Assembly (NCBI GenBank): GCA_022709775.1
Contig: JAKLIE010000013.1
Location: 1 to 11,507, forward strand
Source: Pseudomonadota bacterium
GTDB lineage: Bacteria; Pseudomonadota; Gammaproteobacteria; Burkholderiales; Casimicrobiaceae
Length of the DNA: 11,507 nucleotides
Direction: 5' to 3'
Shown here: piece by piece, positions 1 through 7,406 of the stretch
Layout of the letters: each line of letters starts with the position of its first letter
Position numbering within the stretch: the first letter of the stretch is position 1
Notes under the pieces: generated by a model
The model's database searches: none
What the model saw: the letters and a program-made list of their open reading frames with translations, nothing else
What the model was told of the DNA's origin: nothing
Position numbers and translations under genes: made by a program

Positions 1-1164
<1,164 letters not shown>

Positions 1165-1184
1165 GCGCGCAAAGACCATGATCG

Positions 1185-1215
1185 GCGCGTGGTGAAACGC
1201 GCGAATCTTCGCGCG
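1185..1215 (+). repeat. Two overlapping, mutually exclusive inverted repeats
   Basis: GCGCGT (1185-1190) pairs with ACGCGC (1197-1202) around a 6-base loop. CGCGCGAA (1198-1205) pairs with TTCGCGCG (1208-1215). The right arm of the first stem is part of the left arm of the second, so only one can form at a time. They lie 20-50 bases after the MFS stop codon. No T-run follows, so this is not a standard intrinsic terminator. CG-rich sequence makes such pairings easy by chance. Confidence 0.3.
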
Positions 1216-1268
1216 CGCCTGCGCGACCGCCGTGTGGATCGCGGCCGTGCGCGGGCGTAGGATGGCCG

Positions 1269-1300
1269 GCTCCGGAGCTCTCCGGAGCGCCCTTGGGCGC
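1269..1300. promoter_or_regulatory. Tandem TCCGGA inverted repeat, possible operator or hairpin
   Basis: GCTCCGGA (1269-1276) and TCCGGAGC (1281-1288) form a perfect 8-bp inverted repeat with a 4-base centre. The hexamer TCCGGA is itself palindromic and appears twice exactly 10 bases apart, which is one helical turn. Directly after it, GCGCCC (1287-1292) and GGGCGC (1295-1300) form a second small stem. The element sits 68-99 bases upstream of the DUF1326 start, a plausible place for a regulator site or a 5' leader structure. I could not find a convincing -35/-10 pair next to it. Confidence 0.35.
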
Positions 1301-1358
1301 GGCGGCTCGACCGCCTGCGAGCCGGTGCGCCAGGCGCACGCGAGTCCAACCATCCGAT

Positions 1359-1363
1359 GGAGG
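1359..1363 (+). promoter_or_regulatory. Ribosome binding site of the DUF1326 gene
   Basis: GGAGG stands 4 bases before the ATG at 1368. It decides the start against the in-frame ATG at 1293. Confidence 0.65.
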
Positions 1364-1367
1364 GACC

Positions 1368-1970
1368 ATGGCCTACCACATCGAGGGACGCCTCCTCGAA
1401 GTCTGCAACTGCAAGGTGCTCTGCCCGTGCTGGATCGGCGAGGATCCCGACAACGGGACCTGCGAGGGCTTCATGGCGTGGCACGTCGACAAGGGCAGCG
1501 TGAACGGCCTCGACGTCGCGGGACGCACGGTCGCGTGCCTCGGGCACATCCCGGGCAACGTGCTCGCGGGCAACTGGAAGGCCGCGCTGTACGTCGACGA
1601 CGGCGCGAGCCCGGCGCAGCAGGACGCGCTGATCTCGGTGTTCTCCGGCAAGCTCGGCGGCCCGATCGCGGACCTCGCGAAGCTGATCGGCGAGGTCGTC
1701 TCGGTCGAGAAGGTCCCGATCGAGTTCACGGTGCGGGAGGGCCACGGGCACCTCAAGGTCGGCAGCATCGGCCTGGCCGAGCTCGAGCCCTTCCGCGGCG
1801 CGCACGGCGAGGTGACGACGCTCCGCGACTCGATCTTCTCGACGGTGCCGGGCTCGCCGGCCTACGTCGGCAAGGCGCAGCGCTACCGGGTTCGCAACGA
1901 CCGGCTCGGCATCAACCTCGACCTCAAGGGCCACAACGCGATCCAGAGCACGTTCGTGTTCAACGGCTGA
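1368..1970 (+). CDS. DUF1326 family cysteine-rich protein
   Basis: This is a 200-residue soluble protein with no signal peptide, of the DUF1326 family, which to my knowledge has no established function. The family signature is at the N-terminus: paired cysteines at 13/15 and 19/21 (CNC...CPC), with further cysteines at 32 and 57, suggesting bound metal or a redox-active thiol cluster. The rest is an alpha/beta domain with GHIPGN at 59-64 and a C-terminal half that ends in STFVFNG. I chose the ATG at 1368 because GGAGG (1359-1363) lies 4 bases before it and the family motif begins soon after. An in-frame ATG at 1293 would add 25 unlike residues with no ribosome site. The gene is followed 38 bases later by a DUF2182 membrane protein, a pairing I recall from many proteobacteria. 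A metal role is inference. Confidence 0.88.
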   Translation: MAYHIEGRLLEVCNCKVLCPCWIGEDPDNGTCEGFMAWHVDKGSVNGLDVAGRTVACLGHIPGNVLAGNWKAALYVDDGASPAQQDALISVFSGKLGGPIADLAKLIGEVVSVEKVPIEFTVREGHGHLKVGSIGLAELEPFRGAHGEVTTLRDSIFSTVPGSPAYVGKAQRYRVRNDRLGINLDLKGHNAIQSTFVFNG

Positions 1971-1974
1971 CGCC

Positions 1975-2001
1975 GGCGGGGGCGCGCGACGCGTCCCCGC
2001 C
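1975..2001 (+). repeat. Intercistronic hairpin between DUF1326 and DUF2182 genes
   Basis: GCGGGGGCG (1976-1984) pairs with CGTCCCCGC (1992-2000) with one G-U pair, and 1975/2001 adds a further G-C pair. Bases 1985-1991 can close further to a 3-base loop. The hairpin starts 4 bases after the DUF1326 stop and ends 7 bases before the DUF2182 ATG. No T-run follows it, so full termination is doubtful. It may stabilise the upstream message or tune translation of the downstream gene, which has no visible Shine-Dalgarno sequence. Confidence 0.5.
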
Positions 2002-2008
2002 CCCACCG

Positions 2009-2845
2009 ATGGCCACCGAACCGATCGCGGGGCACGCGCGCCCGGCGCGCGTGCGTGCCGGCGGGAGCGATGCTCGGCGCGTCGCCGCCGCGCTCGTCGC
2101 GTTCCTCGTGCTCCCGGCGTGGGCGCTGCTCGCGCTCTGGAGCGCGAGCCCCTGGCGCGGCTACGTCGACCACGGCGGCTGGAGCGACTCGGCCGCACTC
2201 GCTCCGCTCTGCCGCGCCGTTCCCGGCGGCGGCATCCTGGTTTCCGTGCTCGCGACCGCGCTCGCCTGGCTGCTGATGATCGCGGCGATGATGGTGCCGA
2301 CCGTCCTGCCGCTCGTCGCCACGTTCCGGCGGGTCGTGGCGGGCCGGCCCGACGCGGGGCGCCTGGTCGCAGCGGTGCTCCTGGGCTACGTCGCCGCCTG
2401 GTTCGCGTTCGGCCTGGCCGCGCACGCGGCCGACGCCGGCGTCCGCGCTGCCGCGGCCGCCTCGCCGTGGCTCGTCGAGCACGCCTGGGCCGTCGGCGCG
2501 GGCGTCCTCGCGCTCGCCGGCGCCTTCCAGTTCTCGGCCCTCAAGTACCGCTGCCTCGACCGCTGCCGCACGCCGTTCGGCTTCCTGAACTCGCACTGGC
2601 ACGGCGTCAGCCCGCGTCGCGAGGCGCTCGGGCTGGGCCTCGCCCACGGCGCCTTCTGCGTCGGCTGCTGCTGGGCGCTGATGCTCGTGACGTTCGTCGT
2701 CGGGATGGGCAACCCGGGCTGGATGCTCGTGCTTGCCGCCGCGATGGCGGCCGAGAAGAACCTGCCGTGGGGAGCCCGGCTGCGCACGCCCGTGGGCCTC
2801 GCGCTCCTCGCCTGGGCGGCCGCGATCGCGCTCGCCCGCGCCTGA
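2009..2845 (+). CDS. DUF2182 family integral membrane protein, predicted metal-binding
   Basis: This is a 278-residue inner-membrane protein of the DUF2182 family, described in databases as a predicted metal-binding membrane protein. Hydrophobic segments lie at about residues 24-46, 74-104, 117-140, 157-178, 207-234 and 236-247, with one more near the C-terminus. Family hallmarks are the Met-rich LLMIAAMMVPTVLPLV (88-103), the CxxxC of KYRCLDRCRTPFGFL (Cys182, Cys186), the His pair of NSHWHG (His196, His198), the FCVGCCWA cluster (Cys217, 220, 221) and the AAEKNLPWG stretch at 247-255. These Met, Cys and His residues could bind copper or a similar metal; that is inference. The ATG at 2009 has no ribosome site and sits just behind a hairpin, so translation may be coupled to the DUF1326 gene. 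A GTG at 2051 is an alternative start. Confidence 0.85.
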   Translation: MATEPIAGHARPARVRAGGSDARRVAAALVAFLVLPAWALLALWSASPWRGYVDHGGWSDSAALAPLCRAVPGGGILVSVLATALAWLLMIAAMMVPTVLPLVATFRRVVAGRPDAGRLVAAVLLGYVAAWFAFGLAAHAADAGVRAAAAASPWLVEHAWAVGAGVLALAGAFQFSALKYRCLDRCRTPFGFLNSHWHGVSPRREALGLGLAHGAFCVGCCWALMLVTFVVGMGNPGWMLVLAAAMAAEKNLPWGARLRTPVGLALLAWAAAIALARA

Positions 2846-2848
2846 CCG

Positions 2849-2871
2849 CGGCGGCCGACGGCCGGCCGCCG
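2849..2871 (+). terminator. Terminator-like GC-rich hairpin after the DUF2182 gene
   Basis: CGGCGGCC (2849-2856) and GGCCGCCG (2864-2871) form a perfect 8-bp stem with a 7-base loop, beginning 3 bases after the stop codon. Only two T follow, so this is at best a weak intrinsic terminator or a 3' stabilising structure. Confidence 0.35.
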
Positions 2872-2924
2872 TTGCGCGCGCGCCGGGCACCGCGGCACCA
2901 TTCGACGGGCCGCGGGTCCAAATC

Positions 2925-2951
2925 GTCGCGCGCGGCCGCAAACCGCGCGAC
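2925..2951 (+). repeat. Small inverted repeat in the decarboxylase leader
   Basis: GTCGCGCG (2925-2932) pairs with CGCGCGAC (2944-2951) around an 11-base loop, about 70 bases upstream of the decarboxylase start. It lies in a 174-base gap where I find no convincing promoter. It may be a leader structure or simply a product of CG-rich sequence. Confidence 0.25.
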
Positions 2952-3009
2952 AATCCGGGCCACGCGGCAGGCACCCGCCCGCCTCCGGCGCCGTGACGCC
3001 CTCGCCCCC

Positions 3010-3014
3010 AGGAG
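3010..3014 (+). promoter_or_regulatory. Ribosome binding site of the decarboxylase gene
   Basis: AGGAG lies 5 bases before the ATG at 3020. This favours 3020 over the in-frame GTG at 2993, which has no such site and would add nine unlike residues. Confidence 0.7.
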
Positions 3015-3019
3015 CATCG

Positions 3020-5323
3020 ATGAAGTTTCGCTTCCCCGTCGTCATCATCGACGAAGACTATCGCTCGGAGAACGCGAGCGGGCTCGGCATCCGCGCGCTC
3101 GCCCGGGCGATCGAGGCCGAGGGTGTCGAGGTGCTCGGCGTGACGAGCTACGGCGATCTCGCGAGCTTCGCGCAGCAGCAGAGCCGCGCGTCGGCGTTCA
3201 TCCTGTCGATCGACGACGAGGAGCTCGTGCACGTCAGGCCCGAGGAGAGCCCCGCGCTCGCGAGCCTGCGCGCCTTCGTCGAGGAGATCCGCCGCCGCAA
3301 CGCCGAGATCCCGGTGTTCCTGCACGGGGAGACGCGCACGTCGCGCCACATCCCGAACGACATCCTGCGGCAGCTGAACGGCTTCATCCACATGAACGAG
3401 GACACGCCGGAGTTCGTCGCGCGCGTGATCCTGCGCGAGGCCCGGACCTACCTCGACAGCCTCGCGCCGCCGTTCTTCCGCGCGCTCCTGCACTACGCCA
3501 ACGACGGCTCGTACTCGTGGCACTGCCCGGGCCACTCGGGCGGCGTCGCCTTCCTGAAGAGTCCGGTCGGCCAGATGTTCCACCAGTTCTTCGGCGAGAA
3601 CCTGCTGCGCGCCGACGTGTGCAATTCGGTCGACGAGCTGGGCCAGCTCCTCGACCACTCGGGTCCGGTCGCGGCCTCCGAACGCAACGCCGCACGCATC
3701 TTCGGCACCGACGAGCTGTTCTTCGTCACCAACGGCACGTCGTCGTCGAACAAGATGGTGTGGCACGCGACGGTGGCGCCCGGCGACGTCGTGATCGTCG
3801 ACCGCAACTGCCACAAGTCGATCCTGCACGCGATCACGATGACGGGCGCGATCCCCGTGTTCCTGACGCCGACGCGCAACCACCACGGCATCATCGGCCC
3901 GATCCCGCAGAGCGAGTTCCGCTGGGAGAGCATCGAGCGCAAGATCCGCGCGCACCCGTTCGCCCGCGACGTCAAGGCGAAGCCGCGCATCCTGACGATC
4001 ACGCAGAGCACCTACGACGGCGTGCTCTACAACGTCGAGACGATCAAGGATCTGCTCGGCACGAGGATCGACACGCTGCACTTCGACGAGGCGTGGCTGC
4101 CGCACGCGACGTTCCACGACTTCTACCGCGGCATGCACGCGATCGGCCGCGACCGGCCGCGCTCGCGCGACGCGCTGATCTTCGCGACGCAGTCGACGCA
4201 CAAGCTGCTCGCCGGGCTTTCGCAGGCGTCGCAGATCCTCGTGCAGAACAGCGAGACGCGGCAGCTCGACCGCCCGCGCTTCAACGAGGCGTACCTGATG
4301 CACATGTCGACGTCGCCCCAGTACGCGATCATCGCGTCCTGCGACGTCGCGGCGGCGATGATGGAGACGCCGGGCGGGCCCGCGCTGGTCGAGGAGTCGA
4401 TCCTAGAGGCGCTCGACTTCCGGCGCGCGATGCGCAAGGTCGACGAGGAGTTCGGCGACTCGTGGTGGTTCAAGGTGTGGGGGCCGGACAAGCTCGCGCC
4501 CGAGGGCATCGGCAGCCGCGACGACTGGATCATCCGCGCCGGCGACCGCTGGCACGGCTTCGGCGACCTCGCGCCGGGCTTCAACATGCTCGACCCGATC
4601 AAGGCGACGGTGCTGACGCCCGGCCTGGACGTCGAGGGCGACTTCGCCGACACCGGCATCCCGGCGTCCATCGTCACCAAGTACCTCGCCGAGCACGGCG
4701 TGATCGTCGAGAAGACGGGGCTCTACTCGTTCTTCATCATGTTCACGATCGGCATCACGAAGGGCCGCTGGAACACGCTCCTGACCGCGCTGCAGCAGTT
4801 CAAGGCGGACTACGACCAGAACCAGCCGCTGTGGCGCGTGCTTCCCGAGTTCGTCCAGGCGTACCCGCGCTACGAGCGGATCGGGCTGAAAGAGCTGTGC
4901 GACGCGATCCACGGCATCTACAAGGCCAACGACATCGGCCGGCTCACGACCGAGATGTACGTGTCGAACCTCGAGCCGGCGATGAAGCCCGCCGACGCGT
5001 TCGCGCGGATGGCGCACCGGGAGATCGAGCGCGTCGAGATCGACGACCTCGAGGGCCGCGTCACGAGCGCGCTGCTGACGCCCTACCCTCCCGGCATCCC
5101 GCTCCTGATCCCGGGCGAGCGGTTCAACCGGCAGATCGTCAAGTACCTGCAGTTCGCGCGCGACTTCAACGAGCGCTTCCCCGGCTTCGACACGGACATC
5201 CACGGCCTCGTCGAGGAGGAGATCAACGGCCGCAAGCGCTACTTCGTCGACTGCGTCGCCGGCGCGAAGGTGATCGCGGCGGTGCCGAACCTGCGCGTGC
5301 GCAGCGTGCGCAAGTCCTCCTGA
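3020..5323 (+). CDS. Orn/Lys/Arg decarboxylase, PLP-dependent, AdiA/LdcI type
   Basis: This 767-residue fold-type-I PLP enzyme removes CO2 from a basic amino acid (arginine, lysine or ornithine), giving agmatine, cadaverine or putrescine and consuming a proton in the cytoplasm. The N-terminal 'wing' domain (about 1-140) resembles a response-regulator receiver and begins KFRFPVVIIDEDYRSEN. The catalytic domain (about 141-590) contains SWHCPGHSGGVAF and GTSSSNKMV. His265 of DRNCHKS should stack on PLP, Asp356 of HFDEAW should bind the ring nitrogen, and Lys395 of STHKLLAGLSQAS should form the Schiff base. The C-terminal domain has TPYPPGIPLLIPGE and FPGFDTDIHG. Length is close to AdiA (about 755) and above LdcI (about 715). 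Much of the second half looks AdiA-like, but substrate cannot be fixed by eye. The AsmA-family gene follows 16 bases later. No amino-acid/amine antiporter is adjacent. Confidence 0.93.
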   Translation: MKFRFPVVIIDEDYRSENASGLGIRALARAIEAEGVEVLGVTSYGDLASFAQQQSRASAFILSIDDEELVHVRPEESPALASLRAFVEEIRRRNAEIPVFLHGETRTSRHIPNDILRQLNGFIHMNEDTPEFVARVILREARTYLDSLAPPFFRALLHYANDGSYSWHCPGHSGGVAFLKSPVGQMFHQFFGENLLRADVCNSVDELGQLLDHSGPVAASERNAARIFGTDELFFVTNGTSSSNKMVWHATVAPGDVVIVDRNCHKSILHAITMTGAIPVFLTPTRNHHGIIGPIPQSEFRWESIERKIRAHPFARDVKAKPRILTITQSTYDGVLYNVETIKDLLGTRIDTLHFDEAWLPHATFHDFYRGMHAIGRDRPRSRDALIFATQSTHKLLAGLSQASQILVQNSETRQLDRPRFNEAYLMHMSTSPQYAIIASCDVAAAMMETPGGPALVEESILEALDFRRAMRKVDEEFGDSWWFKVWGPDKLAPEGIGSRDDWIIRAGDRWHGFGDLAPGFNMLDPIKATVLTPGLDVEGDFADTGIPASIVTKYLAEHGVIVEKTGLYSFFIMFTIGITKGRWNTLLTALQQFKADYDQNQPLWRVLPEFVQAYPRYERIGLKELCDAIHGIYKANDIGRLTTEMYVSNLEPAMKPADAFARMAHREIERVEIDDLEGRVTSALLTPYPPGIPLLIPGERFNRQIVKYLQFARDFNERFPGFDTDIHGLVEEEINGRKRYFVDCVAGAKVIAAVPNLRVRSVRKSS

Positions 5324-5339
5324 CGGCCCGGGGGCGCGC

Positions 5340-7364
5340 ATGGAGGCGATGCGGCCGTTGCGCTGGATCGCCGTCGCGGGGGCGGCGGTCGTCGCGCTCG
5401 CGGTCGCGGCGGCCATCGTCGCCTACGCGACGATCGACGCGCAGGCGATCGCGCGCTACGCCGCCGACGAGGTCTCGCGCCTCACCGGACGCAGGGTCGA
5501 CGCGCGCGGGCCGGTGAGCATCGCGTTCTGGCCGCGCCTCGCGGTCGTCGCGCACGACGTCACGATCGCCAATCCGCCGGGGGCGTCGAGGCCCGAGCTC
5601 GCGCAGGTCGCCGTCGTCCGTGGCGGCGTCGCGACCTGGCCGCTGCTCGTCTCGCGCCGTGTCGTCGCCGACGGGATCGAGGTCGAGGGCCTCGATCTCC
5701 ATCTCGAGACCCTGCCGGACGGCCGCGGCAACTGGCAGCTCGCCGGGGCGGGTGCCGCCGCCGGCGCGGAGGCGGGGAAGGGCGCCGCATCCGCGGTTCC
5801 GGTCGCGCTCGCCGGCGCGATCCGGATCGTCGATGCGAAGCTCACCTGGCGCCCTCCGGACGGCAGCGCGGCGACGGTCGTCGCGATCCCGCGTCTCGAC
5901 GTTTCGCCCGAGAACGGCGGCCGGTTCGCGTGGCAGGGCACGTTCGAGCACGAAGGCGCGCGCTGGGCGCTGGCCGCCACGACCGGCGACCCGGCGATCG
6001 CGGTGCGCGAGCGCGTTCCGTTCGACATCGACGCGAAGCTTGTCGGCGGCGGCATTACTCTGACCGCTAAGGGTCGTGCCGAGCGTCGCGACACCGGGCC
6101 CGCGCTGGTGCTCGACGCGGGCATCGCCTGGGAAGCGGGCAGCGAGCGCATGACGCGGTGGGCGCCCGACCTGTCGACCGAGGCGGGGCGCGTGGCAGCG
6201 CGGGTCGACGCGCGCGACGGGCGCTGCGCGCTCGGCGGCATCGCCGGCACGGTCGGCGGGACGAAGATCGACGGCAACGTCGAGATCGAAGCGAAGGGCA
6301 AGGTCCCGCGCATCGGCGGTCGGCTGCATGCCGACACGGTCGACCTCGCGCGCGCGCGTCCCTCCGCTCGCGCGACCGCGGAGTCGCCGGCACCGGGACC
6401 GGCGAAAGGGGATTCGTCGCCGCTGGGCAAGCTCGCGAGCGTCGACGCCGATCTCGATTTCGTCGTCGATCGGGTACGCGTGCGCGAAGGGGTCGAGGCG
6501 ACGAACGTCCGCGGCCGGGTCGTCGTCGAAGGGGGGCGCCTCGCGGCCGATCCGTTCGACGTGGACATCGCGGGCGGCAGGATCTCGGGCAGCGTGCGGG
6601 CGGACGCGGCGACCGGGCGCGGCCGCATCGTCGCGGACGGGCGCGGCATCGAGGCATCGCGGCTGCTCGGCCGGTTCGATCCGGGACACAACGCCTCGGG
6701 CGGGACGACGACGTTCGCCGTCGACCTGCAGGGACCCGCGCAGTCGTCGCAGCGATTCCTCGCGGGAGCGAACGGAACGGTGCGCGCGGACGTGGGGCCG
6801 GCGCGCGTCAGGGGCGTCGCGCTCGACACCGGCGGCGAGGCGTTGACGCGCGTCCTCGACGCGCTCAACCCGTTCCGGCGCGTCGACCAGGCGACCGAGG
6901 TCCAGTGCATGGTCGCGCGGCTCTCGGTGCGCGACGGCGTCGCGCACGCCGACCGCACGCTCGCGATCGAGACCTCGCGCCTCACGGCGTCGGCGTCGGG
7001 CACGATCGACCTCGGGCGCGGGACGCTCGACCTTCTGGTCCGGCCGCGCTCGCGCAAGGTCGCGGGGATACCGGCGGTCGACCTCGCCGAGGTCGTGCGC
7101 GTCAGCGGGCCGATCGCGAGCCCCGGCGTAAGCCTCGACACGATGGGGGCGGCGAAGACCGCGCTCGCGATCGGCGGCGTCGTCGCGAGCGGCGGCTGGG
7201 GGATGCTCGCCACGCCGCTGCTCTCGGCGGGCGACGACCCGAGTCCCTGCGCGACCGCGCGCGCAGGCGGCAAGCTCGCGGCGACGCCGCAGGCGCGCTC
7301 TCCCGCTCAGCAGCAGAAGCCCGAGGACGCGGTCCGGTCGCTGCGCGACCTGTTCAAGCGCTGA
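5340..7364 (+). CDS. AsmA family envelope protein
   Basis: This 674-residue inner-membrane-anchored protein of the AsmA family is a little longer than E. coli AsmA (about 617). Members face the periplasm and are linked to outer-membrane assembly or phospholipid transport. One N-terminal membrane segment (about 9-31) is followed by the family motif at 49-81, with TGRRVDARGPVS, FWPRLAVVAHDV and IANPPG. Next come long beta-rich repeats, a low-complexity Ala/Gly-rich linker near 140-155 and a Pro/Ser-rich linker near 340-360. A C-terminal AsmA domain runs from about 363, containing NPFRRVDQATEVQC. A late cysteine (Cys637, in SPCATARAG) matches a cysteine I recall in relatives. The start could be the ATG at 5340 or at 5349; neither has an ideal ribosome site. 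It lies 16 bases after the decarboxylase, so a shared transcript is likely, although a functional tie is not known. Confidence 0.88.
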   Translation: MEAMRPLRWIAVAGAAVVALAVAAAIVAYATIDAQAIARYAADEVSRLTGRRVDARGPVSIAFWPRLAVVAHDVTIANPPGASRPELAQVAVVRGGVATWPLLVSRRVVADGIEVEGLDLHLETLPDGRGNWQLAGAGAAAGAEAGKGAASAVPVALAGAIRIVDAKLTWRPPDGSAATVVAIPRLDVSPENGGRFAWQGTFEHEGARWALAATTGDPAIAVRERVPFDIDAKLVGGGITLTAKGRAERRDTGPALVLDAGIAWEAGSERMTRWAPDLSTEAGRVAARVDARDGRCALGGIAGTVGGTKIDGNVEIEAKGKVPRIGGRLHADTVDLARARPSARATAESPAPGPAKGDSSPLGKLASVDADLDFVVDRVRVREGVEATNVRGRVVVEGGRLAADPFDVDIAGGRISGSVRADAATGRGRIVADGRGIEASRLLGRFDPGHNASGGTTTFAVDLQGPAQSSQRFLAGANGTVRADVGPARVRGVALDTGGEALTRVLDALNPFRRVDQATEVQCMVARLSVRDGVAHADRTLAIETSRLTASASGTIDLGRGTLDLLVRPRSRKVAGIPAVDLAEVVRVSGPIASPGVSLDTMGAAKTALAIGGVVASGGWGMLATPLLSAGDDPSPCATARAGGKLAATPQARSPAQQQKPEDAVRSLRDLFKR

Positions 7365-7406
7365 TCGGCGCCGTCGCTGCAGTGGTCGCGAAGGGCCGGG
7401 CTGACG

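Noticed and set aside
2993..3019. GTG at 2993 as the decarboxylase start
   Set aside because: It lacks a ribosome site. The ATG at 3020 has AGGAG at the right distance and begins the family-like sequence.
1883..4303. An 806-codon open frame on the minus strand across DUF1326, DUF2182 and the decarboxylase
   Set aside because: It is antisense to three recognisable genes and the product is Arg/Ala/Val-rich low-complexity sequence with no family resemblance. It is an artefact of high GC.
2119..5517. A 1132-codon open frame on the plus strand overlapping the DUF2182, decarboxylase and AsmA genes
   Set aside because: It is out of frame with all three, Arg-rich and without domains. The overlapped genes carry clear family motifs in their own frames.
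5223..7273. Two long minus-strand open frames opposite the AsmA gene
   Set aside because: They mirror the AsmA codons, show only Arg/Asp-rich or Ser/Pro/Thr-rich composition, and have no ribosome site or homologous motif.
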